Below, piece after piece: positions 17,045 to 26,399 of a DNA stretch of 64,000 nucleotides. Within the stretch, counting starts at the first letter, position 1. Each line of letters opens with the position of its first letter. The DNA comes from Flagellimonas lutimaris (lineage in GTDB: Bacteria > Bacteroidota > Bacteroidia > Flavobacteriales > Flavobacteriaceae), in assembly GCF_003581615.1 (NCBI RefSeq), contig NZ_QXFH01000077.1, forward strand, positions 318,070 through 382,069. The letters are read 5' to 3'. A program made the translations under genes and the position numbers. The notes under the pieces are model-generated. The model saw nothing but the letters and a program-made list of their open reading frames with translations, searched no databases and was not told where the DNA came from.

Positions 17045-18178
17045 ATGAGTAATAAGACAATACTGCACCTCAACTCATATTACATAGACAATCATCTTTA
17101 CTCTCAATTGTATTCTAAGTTAGACGCTTTTATAAACCAAAAAGTATACATTCCTATTAAACTGAACAGGAAACCTGAGAATATAGTCGACCTTGATAAT
17201 ACTAAGTTGTTTTTTGATAAGCAGATAAAACCTTTTCATAAATACAATTATTTCGGCAAGATCAATTTTTTGTACAAAAGACTTATTAATCAGGGATTAC
17301 ATACCAATATTGATTTTGTACATGCCCATAACTTATTCACAGATGGCGCTTTGGCCTATAAGATCAATAAGTCATTCAAAGTGCCATACATTGTAACCGT
17401 GAGGTTAACTGACATTACATTGCAGTATAAATATATGTATCATAGAAGGGCAAGTATCAACAAAGTTCTTAAAAATGCGGAAAGAATTATATTTATTTCT
17501 CCAATTTATAGAAATAGACTTTTCTCCATGATGCCCAAGAAACTAGTTAAGAAGCTTGCAAAAAAAACGCTGATTATTCCAAACGGCATTAATGACATTT
17601 GGTTAAACAACCCTTTTCCTGAAAGAAGCAATGCGCAACGAAAAATGGTGAACTTAATTTATGTTGGGCAAATAATGAAATTAAAAAACATTAAGGAACT
17701 TATTGCCGCCATTGATCTTTTGAATAATAAAGGAGAATCCATAAAGTATAATTTGAATGTAGTTGGAGGTCAAAATCATAATGAACCAGAGTACTTTCAA
17801 GAATTTCTTAAGTTGGTCGACAGCTATGATTGGTTAGAATATAAAGGTAAAATCAAGGATGCATCCAAACTGATGGAGCTTTATAGAAATGCTGATGTTT
17901 TTACCATGCCATCAAAACCTGAATTATTTGGACTTGTGTACATAGAGGCGCTGTCTCAAGGTTTACCTATAATATATTCTAAAGGGGAAGGAATCGACGG
18001 TTTTTTTGAAGAGCTACCTGTTGGGCAATCCGTTGATCCAAAAAATATTGAATCGATAGCGGAGGGTATAGAGCAAGTTGCCAGCACAAATTATAAAGGC
18101 CTTAATAAAGCTATTTTACCATTCGATTGGAACAACCTCATAAAAGAGTATTTGAAATTCTACCACCAAGATGAATAA
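17045..18178 (+). CDS. Glycosyltransferase family 4
   Basis: The 377-residue GT-B enzyme has the acceptor-side motif HAHNLFTDGALAYKI and VTVRLTDITLQY (about residues 96-130). The donor domain starts at LIYVGQIMKLKNIKELIAA, with GKIKDASKLMELYRNADVF and the EX7E motif PSKPELFGLVYIEALSQG. The product is complete. It overlaps the propeller gene by 8 nt, so the two are translationally coupled. It probably adds one sugar of the repeat unit on the cytoplasmic face; donor and acceptor are unknown. The N-terminal Rossmann strand MSNKTILHLNSYYID is slightly divergent from better-known GT4 proteins. Confidence 0.87.
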   Translation: MSNKTILHLNSYYIDNHLYSQLYSKLDAFINQKVYIPIKLNRKPENIVDLDNTKLFFDKQIKPFHKYNYFGKINFLYKRLINQGLHTNIDFVHAHNLFTDGALAYKINKSFKVPYIVTVRLTDITLQYKYMYHRRASINKVLKNAERIIFISPIYRNRLFSMMPKKLVKKLAKKTLIIPNGINDIWLNNPFPERSNAQRKMVNLIYVGQIMKLKNIKELIAAIDLLNNKGESIKYNLNVVGGQNHNEPEYFQEFLKLVDSYDWLEYKGKIKDASKLMELYRNADVFTMPSKPELFGLVYIEALSQGLPIIYSKGEGIDGFFEELPVGQSVDPKNIESIAEGIEQVASTNYKGLNKAILPFDWNNLIKEYLKFYHQDE

Positions 18179-19427
18179 AATTGAAAAATTTGTTTACGAT
18201 ACGTTAAAGCATAATCCTAAGATAAAAATCAAGGTCAGGAACCTATATCAATCTTTTTATGATGCACTGCCGAATAAAAAGGATTATTCTTTAAACCCTA
18301 TACAAGCTAAAGAAGGTTATTTTTTTGGGTTTCACGACGTATCACCCTTTTCCTATGACGATACTAAAATACTTGCCAACAAACTGACCATACCCCTAAG
18401 GATGCCAAATAAAAAAGATGCCCTAGAAGTTGGTTATTTTGATATAAAAAACGGAAAGTTTGGAGAGTATACAAAAATAGGGGAATCTAGAGCTTGGAAT
18501 TATCATAAAGGTTGTAGGCTACAATGGGCAGGAGAGAATCATGTTATTTTCAACGATGCAGAAGGAGGGAAATTAGTTTCGCGGTTATACAATATAAAAA
18601 AAGGAACCACCAAAACAATTCCGTTTCCAATTGATACGGCTTCACAATGTGGAAAGTTTGCTACTTCATTCAGCTACGGTAGACTGGAAATGACTATGCC
18701 TGGTTACGGATATGACTATGAAGATGAGTCTTTTAAAGATATAAAGATTACAGAGGAGACAGGACTCTTTATCGGGAGCTTGGAAGATGGAACCCGAGAA
18801 TTAGTGGTTAATTTACAAGAACTGAACGATAAAGGGGGGGTGGCACAATATTTTATTGAAGATGCACATCAATATGTTACACATTCATTGTTCTCGCCAG
18901 ACGGTAGGTATGTTTCCTTTCTGTATCGTGCCACTGTTGTAGAGGATATCATGAAACGATGGACTCAATTGGTTGTTTATGACCGTGAGACCAAAAAACT
19001 CCATTTTAGTCCAACCAATGAGATGGTGTCTCACTATGTGTGGAACAGCAAAAATCAGATTATAGCCTATAGCAGAATAGGGGAAAAGGATAGTCATGTG
19101 TTATTTGAAGAACCTACTTTGCAGAAACATAGGAGAGTTGCCTACCCTCAATTAAACTCTGATGGTCATCAAAGTTTTATATCCGACAACATTTTTGTGA
19201 CCGACACCTATCCGGACAAGCACAGGGTGGCAAAATTGTATAAGGTAGGTATTGAAAGTAATGAGGTCACCTTATTGGCTTCGGTTAATTCTTTCAAGAA
19301 ATTCCAATCCAGGCCTTATAAACATTGGTGTTGTGATTTGCATCCTAGAATGAACCGTAAAGGCGACATGGTCTGTTTTGATTCCGTTCATACAGGTGAG
19401 CGGGCATTGTGTGCAATGGAAGTTTAA
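18171..19427 (+). CDS. TolB/WD40-like beta-propeller protein of polysaccharide cluster
   Basis: The 418-residue protein has no signal peptide. Repeats of the TolB-like propeller type are visible: GFHDVSPFSYDDTKILA, HSLFSPDGRYVSFLYR, SDGHQSFISDNIFVTD and DLHPRMNRKGDMVCFDS. Spacing fits six or seven blades. Scattered conserved-looking His residues (HDVSPF, THSLFSPDG, SDGHQSF, DLHPR) recall the metal-binding propeller of oligogalacturonate lyase (PL22), but that match is by eye only. It starts 8 nt inside the GT4 gene, an arrangement that suggests the two proteins act together. It might be a cytoplasmic binding or modifying partner for the nascent glycan. The function is unknown. Confidence 0.7.
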   Translation: MNKIEKFVYDTLKHNPKIKIKVRNLYQSFYDALPNKKDYSLNPIQAKEGYFFGFHDVSPFSYDDTKILANKLTIPLRMPNKKDALEVGYFDIKNGKFGEYTKIGESRAWNYHKGCRLQWAGENHVIFNDAEGGKLVSRLYNIKKGTTKTIPFPIDTASQCGKFATSFSYGRLEMTMPGYGYDYEDESFKDIKITEETGLFIGSLEDGTRELVVNLQELNDKGGVAQYFIEDAHQYVTHSLFSPDGRYVSFLYRATVVEDIMKRWTQLVVYDRETKKLHFSPTNEMVSHYVWNSKNQIIAYSRIGEKDSHVLFEEPTLQKHRRVAYPQLNSDGHQSFISDNIFVTDTYPDKHRVAKLYKVGIESNEVTLLASVNSFKKFQSRPYKHWCCDLHPRMNRKGDMVCFDSVHTGERALCAMEV

Positions 19428-19501
19428 ATCAAGTAATATTCTAAAAAGCCCCCTTTACAGAGCTACCTTCTATTCAAAGTCATTGTGGTTTGTCTAAAAT
19501 G

Positions 19502-20698
19502 TTAATCGGAGGTATACTCCATTACCTGTTTATTTCTGTATTCGTTAATGAAACCTTGTGTGAGGCAAAAGAATATGAAAAGTTGAAACAAAGGGGAGTC
19601 GAAAACAGGCTCTACAAAAAACTGCAGAAAAATTATAATATTGAAAATCAATATTGTAGCATTTAAGAAAAAAGCATCTTTGTTGACTTTTAAGGCTTTG
19701 ATAATGTTTTTTAATGAAAAGAAAGTAAATATTGTGATTAAAAACATAGATATTACAGTTCCAGTTCTAGCTGTATCAAGCCACATATTATGGGAATAGC
19801 CAAATTCATTGATAGACCATCCAAAGGGTTTTTTAAAAAGGTTTTCAATTGATTTTGACCATAGCTCGGTTCTTCCACCCGCACTTCCTGCATTGTCACT
19901 TTCTTGTAAACGTCTTCCCAAAGATGAAAGATACTCTGCATCTAAATCAATGCTTATATAATTGACCCCCAGGAATATTAAGATTGCCAATACCGCTATG
20001 AATTTAAGGTTTGATATCGCATTTTGACTCTTTAAACGATAGGTGATTCCAACAAAAACACCTATAATGGCCAATACAATTTGTGTGCGGCTCCCCAGTC
20101 TAAATATACAGAGGAGGGATATAATAAAAATGATGATTAGAAGTAGTTTGGACCAAAGCGATAGGTTTTTCTTTGATACTATCAATAACCCTGGAATAGA
20201 CATATTAAATACGAAATAAGCCCCCATGGCGGTGGCCAATCTTTCCCTACCACTCCAAAAGTCTCCTATTGTTCTGCCAACTTGAACAAACCCTCCTTCA
20301 ATTATATTAAAACCTACAGATAAAATAGCAGTTACCGAATAAATAATACCTATAAAAATTAATATTTGGGCCAACACCTTGGAATCCATCTTTTTTGGCA
20401 CCATTCTTTTCCCTAACAGATAAAAAGTATGAGGAGAAGTGGCATATATAATCAACCATTGATTGCCTTGGTTCATATCCAAAAAGTAAAATGAAGCATA
20501 AACTAAAGAGAAGATTAAAAGAATAAAATAGGTTTTGTCCAAGGTTTTAAAAGAGAATCCTTTTCCAAAATAGGCAAAAACGAAAAGTAAATACCCGATT
20601 ACAAATCCCTTATCATACGGATTCAAAAGGTATAGTATGATTAGTGTGAAAGGGATTATACCTATTAACTTTATTGTTTTAAGCAATGAATCGTTCAT
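19502..20698 (-). CDS. Wzy-type polysaccharide polymerase / O-antigen ligase family
   Basis: The 398-residue integral membrane protein has about 10-12 hydrophobic segments. The Wzy_C-like signature is GGRTELWSKSIENLFKKPFG followed by GYSHNMWLDTAR (about residues 300-330). That large periplasmic loop with Arg and the SHN...D motif is where polymerases and ligases bind lipid-linked substrates. As the locus has one flippase and Wza/Wzc proteins, it is most likely the Wzy polymerase. The ATG at 20698 (MNDSLLKTIKL) is preferred; the TTG at 20755 would add 19 residues. Its 3' end converges with the propeller gene across 74 nt without a clear terminator. Confidence 0.88.
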   Translation of the reverse strand: MNDSLLKTIKLIGIIPFTLIILYLLNPYDKGFVIGYLLFVFAYFGKGFSFKTLDKTYFILLIFSLVYASFYFLDMNQGNQWLIIYATSPHTFYLLGKRMVPKKMDSKVLAQILIFIGIIYSVTAILSVGFNIIEGGFVQVGRTIGDFWSGRERLATAMGAYFVFNMSIPGLLIVSKKNLSLWSKLLLIIIFIISLLCIFRLGSRTQIVLAIIGVFVGITYRLKSQNAISNLKFIAVLAILIFLGVNYISIDLDAEYLSSLGRRLQESDNAGSAGGRTELWSKSIENLFKKPFGWSINEFGYSHNMWLDTARTGTVISMFLITIFTFFSLKNIIKALKVNKDAFFLNATILIFNIIIFLQFFVEPVFDSPLFQLFIFFCLTQGFINEYRNKQVMEYTSD

Positions 20699-20933
20699 TG
20701 AATTATTGGTTTTATCAAGGTAAAGAAGAATTAATATTAAAGTATTAATAGTCAATAATTTAACTTGAATAAAAATCTATCGAAATGGCGGTTGGGTCAA
20801 TAACTTTATGGATGTTTAATTTAGCAATTTCACCAATTTCATTTAAAAAATCAATTCAATGGCCAGTGTTTTTTAATTGATTGTTATTTCGGAACTTATT
20901 CGTAAATGTACTTTTTTATAATGGTTGAAAATC

Positions 20934-22094
20934 TCACATAATTTTAAAAAGTGAGAAGATTTTTCTAATTAAGTGCCTACAGTAGTTCCAAACAACCTGT
21001 AAAGCATTTTTTGGAGAAATATACTTATGATTATAGATTATGGCACGTGTTGCATCTTTTTTATGAATGTTTTTAGCATCAGACTCTGTATCATAAAGAA
21101 ATAACTCATTACCTGGCATCTTAAAAAATATATTGGCATCAATAGGTTTTATTGATTTAGAAAACGATTGAACAATCTTATAATCTAAAATTTTAGATGT
21201 CAACAGGTACTTGCGATGGATATCCTTGTTTCCGTATAAATCAATAGTGATATCCTCTCTTTTTAGGTTCAACTGCTGATGTAGTAGCATATTTTCGTAA
21301 AATGCATCATAAACGCTAATACTCCGATTTAGTTTAGAAAAATTATAATCTTTTTTAACAGAACATAAGACTGGAACTTGGTATATGGTACTGTCGCTTA
21401 GCATATGAGTACCTGCATCACTGAAATTAGTTGATAGAGCAACCCTAGGGTATAAGAAGAATTTGTCTTTGGAAATTAGATAGGCTATATAATATTTCAA
21501 CCAAGACTTTTCGGACCACCTGCGCACATAATTCGGGACTTCAACATTGTTATCTAAATTATGACCAAGGTCATACCACGCCTTAAAACCTTTCCACTGA
21601 TTGGCACTCCAAGCCTGACCCCAAGATGAGGCATATTGTAAATACCAGTTGTCAAAGCCATCCTCCAAAGGAGAAAAATTCTCCTTGGAATGAACATTTA
21701 ACTGTTGGTTATACAGAGAGATACCTCCGATTTTGTCATCTGATTCACAAAATTTAAGTGCACTTATAGTGTAATTATAAAAGTTGGGAGATACTAGCAA
21801 ATCATCTTCTAATATTATGACTGAGCCATATTCTTGACTAAGATCGCCACATTTTATAATGTGCTTTCTTAAGCCCAAGTTTTCTTCATGGTATACCACG
21901 GTTTTTTTTCCATGTTCCCAAGAAAAGTCATTTGCTATTTCCAGAACATGGTTATTATTGTCAGCAAAATCTATGCTAATGATAAGTTCTATATTGGAAT
22001 TAGGGTAGTTCGCTTTTTTCAATGAATTAAGTAGCCTAGCTAAAGATTTTTCACGATCGTAGGCCACAACAACAATTGGAGTATTGAAATTCAT
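20934..22094 (-). CDS. GT-A glycosyltransferase (GnT-I/GT2-like)
   Basis: The 386-residue enzyme starts NTPIVVVAYDREKSLARLL. The nucleotide-binding strand is ELIISIDFADNNN, and the DXD-equivalent is GSVIILEDDLLVSPNFY (EDD around residue 97), the form typical of GT13-like/GT2 bacterial proteins. Later conserved blocks are YASSWGQAWSANQWKGF and STNFSDAGTHM. The C-terminal 100 residues are less conserved and end in a basic, aromatic helix. It follows the gmd-fcl pair on the same strand (57 nt after fcl), so fucose is an attractive but unproven donor. Confidence 0.82.
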   Translation of the reverse strand: MNFNTPIVVVAYDREKSLARLLNSLKKANYPNSNIELIISIDFADNNNHVLEIANDFSWEHGKKTVVYHEENLGLRKHIIKCGDLSQEYGSVIILEDDLLVSPNFYNYTISALKFCESDDKIGGISLYNQQLNVHSKENFSPLEDGFDNWYLQYASSWGQAWSANQWKGFKAWYDLGHNLDNNVEVPNYVRRWSEKSWLKYYIAYLISKDKFFLYPRVALSTNFSDAGTHMLSDSTIYQVPVLCSVKKDYNFSKLNRSISVYDAFYENMLLHQQLNLKREDITIDLYGNKDIHRKYLLTSKILDYKIVQSFSKSIKPIDANIFFKMPGNELFLYDTESDAKNIHKKDATRAIIYNHKYISPKNALQVVWNYCRHLIRKIFSLFKIM

Positions 22095-22151
22095 TTGTTG
22101 AATTAATTGATGTTTCTAAATAGGAATTTGAGTAATGTTTGGACAATTGAA

Positions 22152-23204
22152 CTAGCCATGGTTTAACAAATACCATTGATATAGCTTCTGAATCCCTGTT
22201 TTTAAATCCACTTTATGTTTCCAACCAAGCGATTTCAATTTACTTACATCGGTCAATTTCTTAAGGGTTCCATCGGGTTTCTCAGTATTAAACATCAATT
22301 CACCCTCGTACCCCACAATATCTTTAACCAGATATGCCAAATCTTTGATTGAGATATCTTCACCTGTTCCTATGTTAATATGGGTGTTTCTTATCTCTTT
22401 GGAATTCTTTGGAAAGGTATCTGTAAAGTCACGGTTTTCCATCAAAAAAACACAGGCATCCGCCATGTCCTCGCTCCATAAAAATTCTCTCATGGGGTTT
22501 CCGCTACCCCATATTTCAACAGCTGTTTTTGTAATGCCAAAATTATTGAGGTGAGTTTCTGCTTCTTGAATATCGGTTAAATTCAAATCTGCCAACAAAT
22601 CATTTTTCAAGCCTGAAGACCATAATTTCCCTAAATACATTTTTCGAATCAGCGCTGGCAGCACATGGGATTTTTCCAAGTCAAAATTATCATTGGGACC
22701 ATATAGGTTGGTTGGCATGACGGAAATAAAATTGGTTCCATACTGCAAATTATAGCTTTCACACATCTTTATACCTGCAATTTTCGCTATGGCATAGGGT
22801 TCATTGGTATATTCAAGAATACCAGTGAGCAGGTAATCCTCTTTCATCGGCTGAGGACAGGTTTTTGGATAGATACAGGTGCTGCCCAAAAACAATAGTT
22901 TCTTAACTCCATTTAAATAGGACTGATGAATGACATTGTTCTGTATCATCAGATTTTCATAAATAAAATCAGCTCGGTAGGTATTGTTTGCAACGATTCC
23001 TCCAACTTTTGCCGCAGCCAAAATAACGTACTCCGGTTTTTCATCTGAAAAGAACTGAGCTACTTCATCACCATTTGTCAAATCAAGTTCGGAGTGGGTT
23101 TTATGGACAATGTTATGGTACCCTTTACTTTTTAAGTTTTGTACAATTGCGCTTCCCACCAGACCTCGATGTCCAGCTACATATATTTTAGAACTCTTCT
23201 TCAT
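22152..23204 (-). CDS. fcl: GDP-L-fucose synthase
   Basis: NADPH-dependent 3,5-epimerase/4-reductase that converts GDP-4-keto-6-deoxy-mannose to GDP-L-fucose. The 350-residue protein has [13 protein letters not shown] (residues 9-21), [18 protein letters not shown], the catalytic Ser in [10 protein letters not shown], the YxxxK pair in [17 protein letters not shown] and [20 protein letters not shown]. These match WcaG/Fcl throughout. The ATG follows the gmd stop directly, with no bases between, so they are co-translated. Confidence 0.95.
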   Translation of the reverse strand: MKKSSKIYVAGHRGLVGSAIVQNLKSKGYHNIVHKTHSELDLTNGDEVAQFFSDEKPEYVILAAAKVGGIVANNTYRADFIYENLMIQNNVIHQSYLNGVKKLLFLGSTCIYPKTCPQPMKEDYLLTGILEYTNEPYAIAKIAGIKMCESYNLQYGTNFISVMPTNLYGPNDNFDLEKSHVLPALIRKMYLGKLWSSGLKNDLLADLNLTDIQEAETHLNNFGITKTAVEIWGSGNPMREFLWSEDMADACVFLMENRDFTDTFPKNSKEIRNTHINIGTGEDISIKDLAYLVKDIVGYEGELMFNTEKPDGTLKKLTDVSKLKSLGWKHKVDLKTGIQKLYQWYLLNHG

Positions 23205-24320
23205 TTATTCAAAATAGTTGAGAACTTTGTACCCTCCTTTTTTTAAATATTGATCTTTTTGCATCAATATCAAATCGCTTTGCATCATATCCTTGATCAA
23301 ACCGTTCAGGTCATATTCAGGTACCCAGCCCAATTTGTTCTTAGCTTTGGATGGATCACCTATCAATAGGTCAACTTCCGTGGGTCTAAAATATGTAGAA
23401 TCCACAGCAAGCACTTCCTTACCTATTTCCAATTGGTAGTCTGGATTATTACAAGCCTTTACATATGCTTTTTCATCAACTCCTTTTCCTTTAAACTCAA
23501 GTTCAATACCAACTTCTGCAAAGCTCATTCGAACAAAATCCCTAACGGGTGTGGTTTTGCCCGTTGCAATTACCCAATCCTCGGGTTCATCTGCTTGAAG
23601 AATCATCCACATCATTCTTACATAATCCTTTGCATGTCCCCAGTCTCTTTGAGCATCAAGATTTCCAAGGTATAATTTGTCCTGCAACCCCAAAGCAATC
23701 CTGGAGGTAGCACGAGTAATCTTTCTTGTCACAAATGTTTCTCCTCGTACAGGAGATTCATGATTAAACAAAATTCCATTACAAGCATACATATTATATG
23801 CCTCACGGTAGTTTACGGTAATCCAATAGGCATACATTTTGGCTACAGCATAAGGACTTCGAGGATAAAAAGGAGTGGTTTCCGATTGAGGTACCTCTTG
23901 GACTTTTCCATAGAGCTCCGATGTGGATGCTTGATATACCCTGGTCTTGTTGGTCAGACCCAAAAGTCGAACAGCTTCCAATACCCTCAAAGTTCCCAAA
24001 CCATCGGCATTACCAGTATATTCGGGAGTTTCAAAGGAAACCTGAACATGGCTCATAGCCGCTAAGTTATAAATTTCATCAGGCTGTATTTCTTGAATTA
24101 TACGAATTAAATTCGTGCTATCTGTCATATCGCCATAATGCAAGATGAAATTACGATTTTCAAGATGCGGGTCTTGATACAAGTGATCTATTCGATCCGT
24201 GTTAAATAGTGATGAACGCCTTTTAAGACCGTGTACTATGTAGCCTTTTTTTAATAAAAATTCGCTCAAATATGCTCCGTCTTGGCCTGTGACGCCTGTA
24301 ATTAATGCTGTTTTTGCCAC
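23205..24320 (-). CDS. gmd: GDP-mannose 4,6-dehydratase
   Basis: Short-chain dehydratase giving GDP-4-keto-6-deoxy-D-mannose, the precursor of GDP-L-fucose. The 371-residue protein has the NAD motif [32 protein letters not shown], catalytic Thr-Ser-Glu in [17 protein letters not shown], YxxxK in [12 protein letters not shown], the hallmark [20 protein letters not shown] (about residues 180-199) and [10 protein letters not shown]. It starts with GTG at 24320. It is upstream of fcl with no gap. GDP-mannose synthesis genes are not in the window. Confidence 0.96.
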   Translation of the reverse strand: MAKTALITGVTGQDGAYLSEFLLKKGYIVHGLKRRSSLFNTDRIDHLYQDPHLENRNFILHYGDMTDSTNLIRIIQEIQPDEIYNLAAMSHVQVSFETPEYTGNADGLGTLRVLEAVRLLGLTNKTRVYQASTSELYGKVQEVPQSETTPFYPRSPYAVAKMYAYWITVNYREAYNMYACNGILFNHESPVRGETFVTRKITRATSRIALGLQDKLYLGNLDAQRDWGHAKDYVRMMWMILQADEPEDWVIATGKTTPVRDFVRMSFAEVGIELEFKGKGVDEKAYVKACNNPDYQLEIGKEVLAVDSTYFRPTEVDLLIGDPSKAKNKLGWVPEYDLNGLIKDMMQSDLILMQKDQYLKKGGYKVLNYFE

Positions 24321-24431
24321 TTTTTAAATTTTATTTACAAATATGTTTTTTTAATCAATACTGATTGTATTTATTCTACAAATGGTGTAATTCTTGGTTG
24401 GATTACCTACTTTGGCAAGGCTTTTTAAAGG

Positions 24432-24569
24432 TTAATGGATTTTTTTAGTGCTAAATCTTATTTTGGCGGGATCATAGTAATAAACCCCTTGATATATTGC
24501 TGTAATCAGAATTGATTTAAATGGTTCTGTTTGGTTTAGCATAGAACACATTTCTATTAGTTGTTTCAT
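24432..24569 (-). CDS. Possible small protein, 45 residues
   Basis: The short ORF starts ATG at 24569 and encodes MKQLIEMCSMLNQTEPFKSI, then ITAIYQGVYYYDPAKIRFST and KKIH. The composition looks protein-like rather than random (aromatic cluster YYYDP, no rare Cys runs). A TAACTTTG -7 box lies only 3 nt before the ATG, which would give a near-leaderless mRNA, a layout also seen before mnmE in this window. It could also be the C-terminal remnant of a lost glycan gene. No family is recognised. Confidence 0.4.
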   Translation of the reverse strand: MKQLIEMCSMLNQTEPFKSILITAIYQGVYYYDPAKIRFSTKKIH

Positions 24570-24572
24570 GGG

Positions 24573-24580
24573 CAAAGTTA
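24573..24580 (-). promoter_or_regulatory. Candidate -7 box (TAACTTTG)
   Basis: Exact TAnnTTTG match on the minus strand, 3 nt upstream of the ATG at 24569. No convincing -33 TTG at standard spacing. It may serve the small ORF or gmd. Confidence 0.4.
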
Positions 24581-24638
24581 ATTTTTTTTGTTTAAAGTCT
24601 AGGGTATTTTACTTATTCAGCTGTATTGTAATTCCAAC

Positions 24639-25970
24639 TTATCTCCGTAATATTTTATTGAAAAAACTTATAAAGAGTAATGATTGAATCATCATATAGA
24701 AAGATTCACGTGTTTTGGAAAAAAAAGCGGGAGCCAAAACTGATGCTACAAACTGAGATATTAAAGTAGCATAAGCAGCACCGGCAATGCCCAACTTAGG
24801 AATCATTATAATATTCAATATAATATTTGTTATCATCCCGAAACCCAAACATATGGTTTGATAAACCTGTAAATTTTCGCTTATAAACCACCTACGATTT
24901 GCTACTCCTAAGAAAACAAAAACGCCTGCCCATATATGTATTTTTAAAACGAATGCAGTTTGATCAAAATCAGAACCATACAAAAATTGAATTCCCCAAT
25001 CTGCGAATAACAGCACTGGAATAATAACGGCAATTCCTAAAAATACCATCAAATCGTATAAATTGCTCAAACGTTCCTTATATAGTTCAATACTTTTTGT
25101 CTTGGCATTTAATATTGCGGGAAAAACTGAGGTGCAAATAATCATTGGAATAAAATACCATGCCTCACTTAACCGAACAGCCGCGGCATATTGTCCCACT
25201 GCAGCATTGCTAATTAATTCTTTTATCATTATTTGATCGATTTTCATATAAATCGAAATAACAATGCCACTAAGTATCAAAGGCCATGAATCTTTTAAAA
25301 GAGCTTTTGCGGTAGCTCTTTTGAATGTCCATTTTTTTAATCGATTGCTTGATTTTATATAATAATAAATTTGCCCCAATGCTAAGAAGAGAGTGTCAAA
25401 GACCAAAATGTAAACAAAGAAAATAAGTGAAGCCTGTTGCCATATACCATAAATTTTGAGCAGAGAAGAAATAGTGATACCCAAAAATGCGGGAATGGCA
25501 TTGAACTTACTTTTTACTTGACTATTAAAAAAACTGGTTATTACGTTAAAACTGTGCAGAAAAGTTGTAAATCCAACTATTAAAATAATTTTATTGGTCA
25601 ATGGTTTGTTATTGTTCAATAAAACAAAACAAATCAAGGATACCATAATAAAGCAAGAACCAAAAGTTTGCAACCAAAATGAAGTACCCATTAATTCATA
25701 ATGCTTTTCTTTTGATTTTAATAATTCTCTCACCAAAATATCTGTTAGTCCTAAAGAGGAAAAGGCAGTAAATAAACCAACAAAACTCTGGGCATAACTA
25801 AAAGTTCCAAAATCCTCTGGTCCCAGATAGCGAGTCACCATTACACCCACTGTTAATGCAATTGCCAGGCGGAATATCCTTTCCCCCATTAACCATGAGG
25901 TGTTTTTAAAATACTTGATGAATCCAGATTTGTTCTTCAGAAGTCTTGACTTTGAGGTGTTTGGTTGCAA
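24639..25970 (-). CDS. Wzx-type oligosaccharide flippase (PST/MATE superfamily)
   Basis: The 443-residue membrane protein with about 12-14 helices flips the undecaprenyl-linked repeat unit to the periplasmic face. The N-terminus FIKYFKNTSWLMGERIFRL followed by RYLGPEDFGTFSYAQSFVGL is the characteristic Polysacc_synt start, and the mid-protein segment PAILNAKTKS is in place. The TTG at 25970 is the only plausible start, because the conserved block begins upstream of the first internal ATG (25889) and a stop lies seven codons above. It is the single flippase in the window, matching the single polymerase at 19502. It is separated from its neighbours by long gaps, so it may have its own promoter. 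Confidence 0.9.
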   Translation of the reverse strand: MQPNTSKSRLLKNKSGFIKYFKNTSWLMGERIFRLAIALTVGVMVTRYLGPEDFGTFSYAQSFVGLFTAFSSLGLTDILVRELLKSKEKHYELMGTSFWLQTFGSCFIMVSLICFVLLNNNKPLTNKIILIVGFTTFLHSFNVITSFFNSQVKSKFNAIPAFLGITISSLLKIYGIWQQASLIFFVYILVFDTLFLALGQIYYYIKSSNRLKKWTFKRATAKALLKDSWPLILSGIVISIYMKIDQIMIKELISNAAVGQYAAAVRLSEAWYFIPMIICTSVFPAILNAKTKSIELYKERLSNLYDLMVFLGIAVIIPVLLFADWGIQFLYGSDFDQTAFVLKIHIWAGVFVFLGVANRRWFISENLQVYQTICLGFGMITNIILNIIMIPKLGIAGAAYATLISQFVASVLAPAFFSKTRESFYMMIQSLLFISFFNKILRR

Positions 25971-26399
25971 TTGAATAAAAGGTTTTTGTTATGGATTGAA
26001 AAAACAAAACATAAGTGAATTTTTTTCATGAGGCATTTTAAAATTTTCAAAAGTTGATACGTACTTAACGATTTTCACGTGTATCTCCCTTTTTGATATA
26101 TTAAATAATATACAATTAGTGTTTGCCTACTTCTTTGGTGTTCAGTATGCTAATTATTAACCTTTTTTGATAGAAAAAATTGTAACAATAAGGTAAATTC
26201 AAAAAAATGTTTTTAAAAAAAATCAATATTGACCAACGCCCATCTCTATCTTATTTTTTTACTTTCTTTTGGACCTCAATCTACAAAAATACTTAAACCC
26301 AAAAATCCCGATACAAATTTATATCGGGATTTTTGGGTTATTATAAAATTACACTGATTTAAAAAAAGAAAGATTTATTCTCTGATTTTAACAAATGCA
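25971..26399. other. Intergenic region between beta-helix lipoprotein and flippase genes
   Basis: 429 nt. It contains the strong hairpin at 26296-26339 that ends the lipoprotein transcript. The remaining sequence upstream of the flippase has a GTG-started 29-codon frame (26078 downwards) preceded by GGAGATACAC, which is too short to call. Otherwise AT-rich and featureless. Confidence 0.6.
26296..26339 (-). terminator. Strong intrinsic terminator, 18-bp perfect stem
   Basis: Perfect inverted repeat: 26296-26313 pairs with 26322-26339, with an 8-nt loop. The stem contains ATCCCGATA and an A5/T5 tract, so it should work in both directions. It lies 61 nt beyond the stop of the minus-strand lipoprotein gene. 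Confidence 0.9.

Larger units (their letters stand above)
24321..24638. other. Intergenic region between flippase and gmd genes
   Basis: 318 nt. The only protein-like content is the 45-codon ORF at 24432-24569, preceded by a TAACTTTG box. The 110 nt next to gmd is AT-rich with no hairpin terminator visible. Confidence 0.55.

Noticed and set aside
26000-26078. 29-codon GTG-started frame with GGAGAT before it, upstream of the flippase
   Set aside because: Too short and without homologue or -7 box; the purine run alone is weak evidence in Bacteroidota.
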